Positions 17,036 through 25,559 of a stretch of DNA of 64,000 nt are shown piece after piece. This DNA comes from Clostridia bacterium. GTDB taxonomy: Bacteria; Bacillota; Clostridia; Christensenellales; Aristaeellaceae. The stretch is from NCBI GenBank assembly GCA_017428385.1, contig JAFRQX010000005.1, forward strand, positions 1-64,000, read 5' to 3'. Position numbers and translations under genes: made by a program. Under the pieces are notes generated by a model that did no database searches, was not told where the DNA came from, and saw nothing but the letters and a program-made list of their open reading frames with translations. Numbering within the stretch: the first letter of the stretch is position 1; each line of letters begins with the position of its first letter.

Positions 17036-18571
17036 ATGATGAAAAAAGAGGTTTCCTTTCTGATGATCCTGATCATGCTGTTCACGGCCTGTACCGCGCT
17101 GGCGGACGACAGCTTCAACGTGAATAAGGATGGCTACAGCACATCCTATACCTATGGATATGACTACTGGCGCGACGTACAGGAGTCTCCGGACGCCTAC
17201 CGGGTCGAAACAGTCATCGACAGCGTTGACCTCGGCCTGGATGTGCGCATGAACAAGCCCCAGAGCCTGTTTGCACGGAACAATGACCTGTATGTTGCCG
17301 ACACGTTCAACAATCGGATTCTTCAGCTTGAATACAGAAACGGCCAGGCAAAGCTGACAAGAATCATTGATCATGTGGCGGGAGGATCTCCTGAGCATTT
17401 CAACACCCCGTACGACGTATATGTGGACGTGGATGGGAATATCTACGTTGCGGATTACGGCAACCTGCGCGTCGTGATGATGGATAAGGACCTGAACTGG
17501 ATCAAAGAGTTTACGAAACCTGCGGACGCCACCTTTGACCAGAGTCTGGATTTCCTGCCGAAGAAGATCACGGTTGACGTTGCGGGACGACTGTATGCAC
17601 TGGTCACGAACGTCAACAAGGGTATCGTGAAGTATGAGGCGGACACCACGTTTACCGGATTCATCGGTGCAACGCCTGTAAACTTTTCAACCTTTGATTA
17701 CATCTGGAAAAAATACTTCATGACCCAGGAACAGCGGGATGCTTCTCCGTCTTTTGTCCCTACGGAATATGAAAACATGTACATGGACAAGGACGGCTTC
17801 ATCTATGCCACGCTGACAAACTTTGATGAAGGCGCCCTGGACGCAGGCCAGGTAAACCCGATCCGCCGCCTGAACGGTCTGGGAAACGATATCCTGATCG
17901 CAAACGACAGATATCCTCCCATCGGCGACCTCTGGTGGCAGAAGGGTGAATCTTCCTACTTCGGTCCGGCTAGACTGACGGACATTACCGTTTTTGACAA
18001 TGATATATATATCGTCCTGGACCGGATCCGCGGACGCCTGTTTGGTTATGACAACCAGGGCATTATGCTGTGGGCCTTCGGTACCCGCGGCAATATTGAA
18101 GGCGCCTTTACCAGCCCGATCAGCCTGGAACATATCGGAAATGACCTGTTTGTGCTGGACCAGCTGGAAAACAGTATTACGGTTTTTACGCCCACGGAAT
18201 ACGGCCTGAAGATTTATGATGCCATCAACAAATACCAGGACGGCGATTATGACGAGAGCGCGAACGTGTGGACGGAAGTGCTGAAGCAGAACGCCAATTA
18301 TCCCATGGCTTTCCGGGGCATCGGCCGTACGGTGCTGAGGCAGAACAAGTTTGAGGAGGCCATGGAGTATTTCAAGATGGCCCATGACCGGGAAAACTAC
18401 GGCAGGACTTTCAAACTGTACCGGAAGGAATGGATTGAAAAGAATGCCCTGTGGATTTTCCTGGGAGTGATACTGCTGCTGATTGTGCCGTTGATCCTTG
18501 GAAGAATCAAGAGAATGAAGTGGGAGGTGATCATGCATGAGCAGAGCAAAATCCGCAGAAACGCTGAGTGA
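17036..18571 (+). CDS. Membrane-anchored NHL-repeat beta-propeller protein
   Basis: The ~511-residue exported protein has a signal peptide ending CTALADD. A beta-propeller follows, with NHL-type repeats such as LYVADTFNNRILQLEY, NIYVADYGNLRVVMMD and LFGYDNQGIMLWAFGT (about residues 75-385). Then come one or two TPR-like helical hairpins (NANYPMAFRGIGRTVLRQNK, about 400-450), a membrane helix (about 470-490) and a short basic cytoplasmic tail. Three in-frame ATGs follow GAGGGGAGG; 17036 is the middle choice. The gene overlaps the Yip1 gene by 35 bases. Similar NHL, Yip1 and DUF5696 genes sit with sugar permeases in other Firmicutes, as far as I recall. Function is unknown; the propeller may bind glycans outside the cell. 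Confidence 0.8.
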   Translation: MMKKEVSFLMILIMLFTACTALADDSFNVNKDGYSTSYTYGYDYWRDVQESPDAYRVETVIDSVDLGLDVRMNKPQSLFARNNDLYVADTFNNRILQLEYRNGQAKLTRIIDHVAGGSPEHFNTPYDVYVDVDGNIYVADYGNLRVVMMDKDLNWIKEFTKPADATFDQSLDFLPKKITVDVAGRLYALVTNVNKGIVKYEADTTFTGFIGATPVNFSTFDYIWKKYFMTQEQRDASPSFVPTEYENMYMDKDGFIYATLTNFDEGALDAGQVNPIRRLNGLGNDILIANDRYPPIGDLWWQKGESSYFGPARLTDITVFDNDIYIVLDRIRGRLFGYDNQGIMLWAFGTRGNIEGAFTSPISLEHIGNDLFVLDQLENSITVFTPTEYGLKIYDAINKYQDGDYDESANVWTEVLKQNANYPMAFRGIGRTVLRQNKFEEAMEYFKMAHDRENYGRTFKLYRKEWIEKNALWIFLGVILLLIVPLILGRIKRMKWEVIMHEQSKIRRNAE

Positions 18572-19235
18572 TGCCGCAGCTGTCAGCAGCAGACGGAAAG
18601 AATCCCGGGCAGAATACAAGCGTGCACTGAGGTATGCCCTTTACGTGATTACCCATCCCTTTGACGGATTCTGGGACCTGACCCGTGAGCATAAGGGGAA
18701 CCTGGCCGCAGCCACCACATTCCTGGCGCTGTTCCTGATTACCCGTGTGCTGAAGATCCTGTGTACCAGTTTCCAGTTCTTTGACGCGGCTGTACAGCAT
18801 ATCAATGTATTTGAGGAAATGGGCTCCCTGCTGCTGCCCTTCCTGATCCTGTGTCTGGCCAACTGGGCGATGACAACCCTGTTTGAAGGAAAAGGCCGGT
18901 TCAAGGATATCTACATTGGTATGTGCTATGCGCTGGTGCCCTATATCATGATCCAGCTTCCGATGATCCTGGTCAGCAACATACTGACCTATGAAGAGGG
19001 AAGTCTTTACAGCGTCATGCTTTCGATCAGCGTGATCTGGAGTGTGTTCCTCGTGTTTGTCGGTCTGATGGAGATTCATGACTACGGTCCCGGAAAAACC
19101 TTTATCTTCATTATTGTGACAATTGTAGGTGCCTGCGTGATCATTTTCCTGGCCCTTGTTTGCCTGAGCCTGCTGAGCGACGCCGTCGGGTTCTTTGTGA
19201 GCCTGTACCGCGAAGCTGCTTACCGGCTGAATTAA
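18537..19235 (+). CDS. Yip1 family membrane protein
   Basis: The 232-residue protein has a basic cytoplasmic N-terminus with a HPFDGFWDLTREHKG segment typical of bacterial Yip1-domain proteins. Five membrane helices follow, including LLLPFLILCLANWAMTTLF and SVMLSISVIWSVFLVFVGLM. Its start lies inside the end of the NHL gene, with GGAGG nine bases before it, so translation is coupled. Bacterial Yip1 proteins have no defined biochemistry. The setting implies a membrane accessory role for this transport cluster. Confidence 0.75.
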   Translation: MSRAKSAETLSDAAAVSSRRKESRAEYKRALRYALYVITHPFDGFWDLTREHKGNLAAATTFLALFLITRVLKILCTSFQFFDAAVQHINVFEEMGSLLLPFLILCLANWAMTTLFEGKGRFKDIYIGMCYALVPYIMIQLPMILVSNILTYEEGSLYSVMLSISVIWSVFLVFVGLMEIHDYGPGKTFIFIIVTIVGACVIIFLALVCLSLLSDAVGFFVSLYREAAYRLN

Positions 19236-19250
19236 GGAGGGATGAAGACA

Positions 19251-21833
19251 ATGAGAAAGAAATCCATCCTGAGGCGGCTGATTCCGTGGATCATTGCAAT
19301 TGTACTGATCGCCGGGGCGGCGTTTGTGCTCAACAAAATTTATACCAGTCCGGGCAAGAGTTTTGCCAGGGATACAAAGATCATCTATTTTGAAGGCGAC
19401 GGAAAGCCGCTGACCATGGAAAATGACCAGCTGCTCTTCGAAATGGACGGTGCGACAAGCCTGTTCAAGGTAACCAACAAGGCAACGGGTAAGGTGTGGT
19501 TTTCCAACCCGGAAAACCGCGAGAATGACAAGATTGCCCGCGGTACCACGCTGGAATACCTGTCCAGTACGCTGAATGTTTCATATTATGATGATATCAA
19601 TAAGACAGAAATGAATAACTTCACAGGATCCATCAAAAACCAGAGCTTTGAGATCCTGCAGGAAGAAGACGGATCCATCCGTGTGAATTATTCCCTGGGA
19701 AAGAATGCCGGTAAGCGGTATATCATTCCGAACGCTATGACACGGGAAAGATACGATACCTTCCTGAAAGCAATGAGCAAGAAGGACCAGGGTAAATTCA
19801 AAAACCACTATACCCTGTATGAAACGAAAAAGCTGGACAGCAAAAAGAACAAGGATGAGATCATTGCCCTGTATCCCAGTGTGCTGGAGCAGGATCTGTA
19901 CATCCTGAAGTCTGACCGGAAAGATGAACAGAAGAAACAGGCGGAAGATCTCCTGCAAAAAGCCGGATATACCGAAGAGGATTATCTGCTGGACCAGGAA
20001 CTGATGGCCGGCGAAAAGGAAAGCAGCGGACCGGTGTTCAATATCAGCGTCCTTTACAGGCTGGAAGGCAAGGACCTGGTTGTATCCGTGCCGTACAGCG
20101 ATATCGCCTGCTCCTCGGATTATCCGCTGGTCTTTGTGGACGTGCTGCCGATGTTCGGCGCTGCGGGAACAGATCAGGAAGGGTTTACCCTGGTTCCGGA
20201 AGGCGGCGGAGCCATTATCCGCTATAACAACGGAAGACTGTCCCAGAGTTCCTACTATGCCAATATGTACGGCTGGGATTACGGTACAAAGCGGGACAGC
20301 GTTACCAGTGAAACCGAAAACGCGTTCCCTGTCTTTGGCATGAGCCATGAGGACGGTTCCTTCATCTGCATTATGGAAAGCGCAGACTCGTACGGCGGTG
20401 TGTGCGCCGATATTTCCGGACGACTGAACGAATACAACACGGTCTTCGGAAGATATAACATTCTGCATTCTGACAATGTGGAAGTGGACGAAAAGAAGTC
20501 CGCGCGTCTGTTCCTGATGTACGAGAAGCAGATCCCGGATGATACGCTGGTTCAGCGTTACCGCTTCCTGGACGGCAACGGATACGTGAATATGGCGGAA
20601 ACCTACGGTGAGTATCTGCGTGCCAAGCCCGAAATGCGCGGTGAGTGCGCGTCCGAAGAGATGCCGGTGAATGTGGAACTGGTCGGTGCAATCAACAAGG
20701 TTGAAGTCAAACTGGGCCTGCCGATGGAAGCCATCGTGCCCACCACGACTTTTGAACAGGCTGAAAGCATCATGAACGACTTCCTCGAGGGCGGCGTAAA
20801 AGACCTGAACCTCCGGATGACAGGCTGGTGCAACGGCGGCGCCATGCAGAGAGTGCTTACCAGCCTCCATGTCGAAGGCTGCCTGGGCGGCGAAAACGGC
20901 ATGAAGAAGCTGATTGCCAGCGCTGCGGCAAAGGGAGTGGACCTGTACTTTGACGGCATTTCCTGCTTCGCCTATCACAGCAACATCCTGAACGGATTCA
21001 ACACGCTGTCCGATTCCGCAAGGGCAACGACACGAAATGTGATTAAACTGTATCCTTATGACATCGTCACATATCGTCAGTCCACCTGGATGGATAAATA
21101 CACGTATTACCTGGTGAAACCGTCCTATGCCAAGCAATGTGCGGAGAACCTGATCAACGGCCTGAAGGATCGTGGTGTTGCGGGCGTTGCATTCCGTGAT
21201 ATCGGCAATCTGCTCAGCGCTGACTACCAGGACAGCAATACAGTGACCCGTGAACAGGTCAAGGTTATGGATACGCAGACACTGGAGGACGCGGTTTCTG
21301 CAGGACTGAAGGTCATCATCAAGGAGGGTAACGCATACTCGATTCCCTATGCGGACCTGATCACCGACATGAACCTGACCGGCAATGCCTACGCCCTGCT
21401 GGACTACAGCATTCCCTTCTACCAGATTGCCATTCACGGCCTGAAGGATTACACCGGCGAGGCACTGAACCTGGCAGGGGATCCGCAGACGCTGCTGCTG
21501 GAATCCGCGGAATATGGCGCCGGCTTGAACTTCACCTTCATGGAGAAGGATACCAGGGTGCTGAAGGACACAATGTTCAGCTGCTATACTTCCTCTCATT
21601 ATGAGCCCTGGAAAGAGGAAGTCATCGAGATGATCACCCGGTACCAGAAGGAAATGTCCGGTCTGAACCGCCAGGCCATCATCGGACATGAGCGGCTGAA
21701 CGAGGATGTGGCGGTGACCACATACGCCGACGGTACACAGGTTTATGTCAACTACAGCACAAGGGATTACAGAGCCGGAAGCGTAAAAGTACCCGCGCGG
21801 GATTACCTGGTGAAAAGAGGTGGCGGACAATGA
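19251..21833 (+). CDS. DUF5696 domain protein, probable exported glycan-acting protein
   Basis: The ~860-residue protein has one N-terminal membrane helix (about residues 10-28). An N-terminal beta-rich part follows (LFKVTNKATGKVWFSNPENR). The C-terminal half has alternating strands and helices that look like a TIM barrel (EGGVKDLNLRMTGWCNGGA, GVDLYFDGISCFAYHSN, DRGVAGVAFRDIGNLLSADY). This matches what I know as DUF5696. A glycoside-hydrolase-like role is plausible from the barrel and context, but the catalytic residues are not identified. AGGAGG is ten bases before the ATG at 19251 and only one base before the ATG at 19242, so the former is preferred. Its end overlaps the next permease gene by four bases. 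Confidence 0.75.
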   Translation: MRKKSILRRLIPWIIAIVLIAGAAFVLNKIYTSPGKSFARDTKIIYFEGDGKPLTMENDQLLFEMDGATSLFKVTNKATGKVWFSNPENRENDKIARGTTLEYLSSTLNVSYYDDINKTEMNNFTGSIKNQSFEILQEEDGSIRVNYSLGKNAGKRYIIPNAMTRERYDTFLKAMSKKDQGKFKNHYTLYETKKLDSKKNKDEIIALYPSVLEQDLYILKSDRKDEQKKQAEDLLQKAGYTEEDYLLDQELMAGEKESSGPVFNISVLYRLEGKDLVVSVPYSDIACSSDYPLVFVDVLPMFGAAGTDQEGFTLVPEGGGAIIRYNNGRLSQSSYYANMYGWDYGTKRDSVTSETENAFPVFGMSHEDGSFICIMESADSYGGVCADISGRLNEYNTVFGRYNILHSDNVEVDEKKSARLFLMYEKQIPDDTLVQRYRFLDGNGYVNMAETYGEYLRAKPEMRGECASEEMPVNVELVGAINKVEVKLGLPMEAIVPTTTFEQAESIMNDFLEGGVKDLNLRMTGWCNGGAMQRVLTSLHVEGCLGGENGMKKLIASAAAKGVDLYFDGISCFAYHSNILNGFNTLSDSARATTRNVIKLYPYDIVTYRQSTWMDKYTYYLVKPSYAKQCAENLINGLKDRGVAGVAFRDIGNLLSADYQDSNTVTREQVKVMDTQTLEDAVSAGLKVIIKEGNAYSIPYADLITDMNLTGNAYALLDYSIPFYQIAIHGLKDYTGEALNLAGDPQTLLLESAEYGAGLNFTFMEKDTRVLKDTMFSCYTSSHYEPWKEEVIEMITRYQKEMSGLNRQAIIGHERLNEDVAVTTYADGTQVYVNYSTRDYRAGSVKVPARDYLVKRGGGQ

Positions 21834-22810
21834 GTAAAAAGAACCGGAAATACCGGGAACACTGGTACAGCGGCATTACCGAAGCGTTCCAGATGTTCTT
21901 CCCCGGCAGCAAGATCTATCATACGATTCCTGCCCGCCGTGCCCGCACTGGAGTATTATTTATCCTGCCTTTCATTATCGGCTTCCTCGCGTTCATGGTG
22001 AAACCGCTGGCGGTATCCCTGCAGATGAGCTTCAGCCGGTATATCATCAATACCGGTGAGATGACTTACAACGGCATTTACAACTACAACTATGCATTCA
22101 ATACGGACCCGGATTTCAACAAGATGCTGGTAGATGAAATCAGCCGTATGGCCATCAACGTGATTGCCACGCTGGTTATGAGCTTCGTGATCGCCGTGAT
22201 CCTGAACCAGAAATTCAAGGGCCGGATCCTGTGCCGGATTATCTTCTTCCTGCCGGTTATCCTGTCTTCCGGCGTGCTGCCCGGCATTGAAACCAACAGC
22301 AGCTCCCTGAACCTGCTCAACAGCATGTCGGAAGCAATGGGGGATTCATCGGGGGTCAACATAGCAGCTTCCATTGAGGATCTGCTGCAGGTATCCGGCG
22401 TCGGCCAGGGTGTGTTCGATGTCGTATTCCAGATGATCAACTCGATATACGACATCGTGATGGCCAGCGGTATCCAGATCATCGTATTCCTGTCCGGACT
22501 GCAGTCCATTTCCCCGTCGCTTTACGAGGCGGCGGATGTGGAAGGCTGCTCCGCATGGGAATCCTTCTGGAAGATCACCTTCCCGATGGTCAGCCCGCTG
22601 CTGCTGGTGAACTGCATCTACACGATCATTGACTTCTTCATGAAGAATAACAACCAGGTCATGGAGCATATCAACAACATCTATATGAACGGCGTCCGAA
22701 TGGATCTGGGCATTGCGGCGGCTGAAAGCTGGATTTACTTTGCCGTTGCGATCGTCTTTATCGGCATTAGCGCTTTCATCATCTCAAGGGCGGTGAAATC
22801 CTATGAGTAA
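21830..22810 (+). CDS. ABC sugar transporter permease (second MalF type)
   Basis: The 326-residue permease has a long basic cytoplasmic N-terminus, a first helix at about 42-62 (GVLFILPFIIGFLAFMVKPL), further helices, and the coupling loop YEAADVEGCSAWESFWKITFP. An insert of roughly 50 polar residues (SSSLNLLNSMSEAMGDSSG and on) lies in an outer loop. It overlaps the DUF5696 gene through ATGA and the next permease by eight bases. With its partner it forms a second import channel in the same operon. Confidence 0.85.
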   Translation: MSKKNRKYREHWYSGITEAFQMFFPGSKIYHTIPARRARTGVLFILPFIIGFLAFMVKPLAVSLQMSFSRYIINTGEMTYNGIYNYNYAFNTDPDFNKMLVDEISRMAINVIATLVMSFVIAVILNQKFKGRILCRIIFFLPVILSSGVLPGIETNSSSLNLLNSMSEAMGDSSGVNIAASIEDLLQVSGVGQGVFDVVFQMINSIYDIVMASGIQIIVFLSGLQSISPSLYEAADVEGCSAWESFWKITFPMVSPLLLVNCIYTIIDFFMKNNNQVMEHINNIYMNGVRMDLGIAAAESWIYFAVAIVFIGISAFIISRAVKSYE

Positions 22811-23813
22811 AGATAATACGATCTTTATCGGAAAGAATAAGAGCTTCAAGGAACGGAACCGCCGCAGCGGTGGCTACCTGATGAAGCGCAGGATCAAGGA
22901 GATCAGCATTTCCGTTATCCGGGCCCTGCTGATGTTCGGTCTCTGCTTTATGATCATTTCCCCGATGATCAGCCGTCTTTCCATGAGCCTGATGGATGAA
23001 AAGGACCTGTACGATACCACGATCGTGCTGCTGCCCCGGAATATAACGCTGGATAACTTTACAGCGGTTGCCCGGGCAACATCCCTGCCTACATCCATGC
23101 TGAACACCCTGTGGATCTCAATCCTGAGCAGTATCTGCCAGGTGGTTGCCTGCACACTGGTGGCCTACGGGTTCGCCCGGTTTGAGTTTCCGCTGAAAAA
23201 GTTCTGGTTTGCCTGCGTCATTGCCTTGATCATCATCCCACCGCAGACGATCCAGAGCGCCCTTTACCGTACGTTTACCCGGTTTGACCTTTTCGGCCTC
23301 ATTACGCTGTTCAACGGACAGCCGCTGAACATCCGCAAATCCCTGTGGCCATATCTGATGATGTGTCTGACCTGTATGGGATTGAAAGACGGCCTGTATA
23401 TCTACATGCTGAGGCAGTATTTCAAGAACGTGCCGGAAAGCCTGGAAGAAGCTGCGTATGTGGACGGCTGTGGGACCATGCATACTTTCCTGAAGATCAT
23501 GATGCCCGATGCGGTACCGATTATCGCCAGCTGTTTCCTGTTCAGCTTTGTGTGGCAGTGGACGGATCTGTTCTATTCCCGGAACTTCCTGTCAGGATAT
23601 AAGCTCTATGCTCCTGAACTGAGTTCCATTACGGACCGGATTGCCGATGAACTGTCCAAAATGGCGGGTACGCCTGTGACACCGTCCGCGGGACGTTCCC
23701 TTCAGCTGATCTCCATCGGCGTGCTGTTCTGCTGTATTCCGCTGATCATCCTGTACTGCTTCACGCAGCGGACGTTCGTGGAGAGCCTGGCGATGACGGG
23801 ATCAAAAGAATAA
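22803..23813 (+). CDS. ABC sugar transporter permease (second MalG type)
   Basis: The 336-residue permease has a ~30-residue cytoplasmic lead, about six helices and a coupling loop LEEAAYVDGCGTMHTFLKIM followed by MPDAVPIIA. The ending TQRTFVESLAMTGSKE is typical of MalG-type proteins. It overlaps the upstream permease by eight bases. The second binding-protein gene follows after a new promoter. Confidence 0.85.
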   Translation: MSKDNTIFIGKNKSFKERNRRSGGYLMKRRIKEISISVIRALLMFGLCFMIISPMISRLSMSLMDEKDLYDTTIVLLPRNITLDNFTAVARATSLPTSMLNTLWISILSSICQVVACTLVAYGFARFEFPLKKFWFACVIALIIIPPQTIQSALYRTFTRFDLFGLITLFNGQPLNIRKSLWPYLMMCLTCMGLKDGLYIYMLRQYFKNVPESLEEAAYVDGCGTMHTFLKIMMPDAVPIIASCFLFSFVWQWTDLFYSRNFLSGYKLYAPELSSITDRIADELSKMAGTPVTPSAGRSLQLISIGVLFCCIPLIILYCFTQRTFVESLAMTGSKE

Positions 23814-23845
23814 GCACAAAATGCGAAAAATGTACATACTTGTAC

Positions 23846-23874
23846 TTGATTAAATGGAAAATACGGTCTATAAT
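23846..23874 (+). promoter_or_regulatory. Promoter of the second solute-binding protein gene
   Basis: TTGATT (23846-23851), 17 bases, TATAAT (23869-23874). It allows the binding protein to be made in excess over the permeases. Confidence 0.75.
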
Positions 23875-23917
23875 TGTCCTGAACAGCGGGGGATCCGCGA
23901 TTTACAATTGTACCTAT

Positions 23918-23940
23918 ACAGATTTCCGCGGGAAATCTGT
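23918..23940 (+). promoter_or_regulatory. Hairpin in the 5' leader of the binding-protein mRNA
   Basis: ACAGATTTCC and GGAAATCTGT pair perfectly around GCG. The stem ends about 12 bases before the AAGGAGG ribosome site. There is no T-run, so a processing or mRNA-stability element fits better than a terminator. Confidence 0.6.
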
Positions 23941-23969
23941 AAGGAAATAAAAAAGGAGGTTTTCTCATT

Positions 23970-25403
23970 ATGAAGAAAATCATGGCTCTGGTATTGGCCG
24001 CTCTGATGGTTCTGGGCTGCTGCAGCTTCGCTGCTGCGGAAGACATTCCGGAAGAATATCCGGAAATCATCGAAGGCCTCGACTTCGGTGGCGCTACTGT
24101 GTATATCAATGACTGGTATTCTTCCGGCGAACGCGCTGAAGAACCCACTGAAGAACAGCAGGCTCAGTATGACTACTGGGATTGGCTGGAAGCAACCTAC
24201 AATGTGAAGCTCGTTGAAATCAAGCTGGGCGACTGGGACGGCATGGTTGCTGAACTGCAGAATATCGTTTCAAACAAGGATAACAGCGAACTGCGCATCG
24301 TCGGCGTGTCCGGCGGCTTCTGTGGCCCCGTGCTCGCGAACGGCCTGTTCTCTGAGTGGACCTATGGCCTGGAGAACTTCAATAAGGCGACTGTTGATTT
24401 CATGACCATCGGCGGCAAGTGCTACGGCGTTTGCGGCGGCAAGTTCTTCGAGCCCCGTCAGTGCGTGTTCTTCAACAAGAAGGTTCTGGAAGACGCCGGC
24501 ATCAAGTGGGAAGAGATTTATGACGCTCAGGCCGACGGAACCTGGACCTGGGAAAAGATGGAAAGCTACATGGACGCTGTGAAGGCCGACAAGGATAACG
24601 ACGGTGAACTCGACGTCTTTGCCCTGACCGGTAACTTCGACGACGGCGTTGTGGGCCTGGTTGTCAGCAACAACGGCGACTTCTATGAGAAGACCGAAGA
24701 AGGCAAACTGGTTTACTCCGCTGACAGCGACAACACCCTGGCGGCTCTGAATCGCATCCAGGAGTGGAACCGCAACTACTATCGTCCCTATGTCAACTGG
24801 GATGACTATAAGCAGTTCTGGCCGGAAGGCAATGTTGCTTTCCTGATTGGTCAGTCCTATGAAGGCTTCAACGGCAACGACGTTGTGAACAACGTCGAAG
24901 AGTGGGGCTGCGTCTGCTTGCCCAAGGGACCCGCTGCTGATGCCTACACCAGCGCTGCTGACAACAACGTATTCGGTATTCCCGCCGTGTACGACGAGGA
25001 GACCTCTCTGAAGCTGCAGGAGATCTACACCCTGTATCGGAAGAACCCCGTCATCGACGCGGATGAAGATGCATGGGCAACCCGCCTGTACGAACTGACC
25101 GATGAGCGCGCTGTCGAAGAGACCTACGCTTATCTGCGTGAGAACGGCACCATCATGAACTTCAACTACATCGGAGACCGCAACAGCACCATCGGCCCGA
25201 ACCTGACCTGGGGCATCATGGGCGGCGCTGCTTCCGAGCAGGTTGAAGCTGCACGTCTGGCCATGGAAGATATGGCTGCTGTGTTCAACGGCGATAAGAC
25301 TCAGGAACAGGTTGACGCTGAAAAGGCCGAGCGCGAAGCCGCTGCTGCCGCTGAAGCTGAAGCTGCTGCCGCTGAAGCCGCTGAAGAACCCGCTGCTGAA
25401 TAA
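23970..25403 (+). CDS. Extracellular solute-binding protein (family 1), with Ala/Glu-rich tail
   Basis: The 477-residue protein has a signal peptide (MKKIMALVLAALMVLGCC...FAAAED). The VLGC could serve as a weak lipobox, otherwise cleavage follows AAA. The mature part is a family 1 solute-binding domain (GGKCYGVCGGKFFEPRQCVF, WTWEKMESYMDAVK, GNVAFLIGQSYEGF). Its last ~35 residues are a helical Ala/Glu run (EREAAAAAEAEAAAAEAAEE) outside the domain. Codon use is more uniform than in its neighbours, which suggests high expression, and it has its own promoter, strong ribosome site and terminator. It probably feeds the permease pair just upstream. Confidence 0.85.
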   Translation: MKKIMALVLAALMVLGCCSFAAAEDIPEEYPEIIEGLDFGGATVYINDWYSSGERAEEPTEEQQAQYDYWDWLEATYNVKLVEIKLGDWDGMVAELQNIVSNKDNSELRIVGVSGGFCGPVLANGLFSEWTYGLENFNKATVDFMTIGGKCYGVCGGKFFEPRQCVFFNKKVLEDAGIKWEEIYDAQADGTWTWEKMESYMDAVKADKDNDGELDVFALTGNFDDGVVGLVVSNNGDFYEKTEEGKLVYSADSDNTLAALNRIQEWNRNYYRPYVNWDDYKQFWPEGNVAFLIGQSYEGFNGNDVVNNVEEWGCVCLPKGPAADAYTSAADNNVFGIPAVYDEETSLKLQEIYTLYRKNPVIDADEDAWATRLYELTDERAVEETYAYLRENGTIMNFNYIGDRNSTIGPNLTWGIMGGAASEQVEAARLAMEDMAAVFNGDKTQEQVDAEKAEREAAAAAEAEAAAAEAAEEPAAE

Positions 25404-25426
25404 GCCGGACAATCTTTCGGTTTCCC

Positions 25427-25455
25427 GGACCGCCCGCAAGGGCGGTCCTTTTTTT
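25427..25455 (+). terminator. Terminator of the transport cluster
   Basis: GGACCGCCC (25427-25435), loop GCAA, GGGCGGTCC (25440-25448), then seven T. Confidence 0.9.
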
Positions 25456-25492
25456 CATTTTCAGAATTATGGTTTTTATGATGCATTACACC

Positions 25493-25521
25493 TTGAATAA
25501 TGCGGCCTGAGCAGGTAGAAT
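25493..25521 (+). promoter_or_regulatory. Promoter of the xylanase gene
   Basis: TTGAAT (25493-25498), 17 bases, TAGAAT (25516-25521), 38 bases before the start. Confidence 0.65.
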
Positions 25522-25559
25522 ATGTACGAACAAATTCGAGTCAGAAAGGACCTAATACC

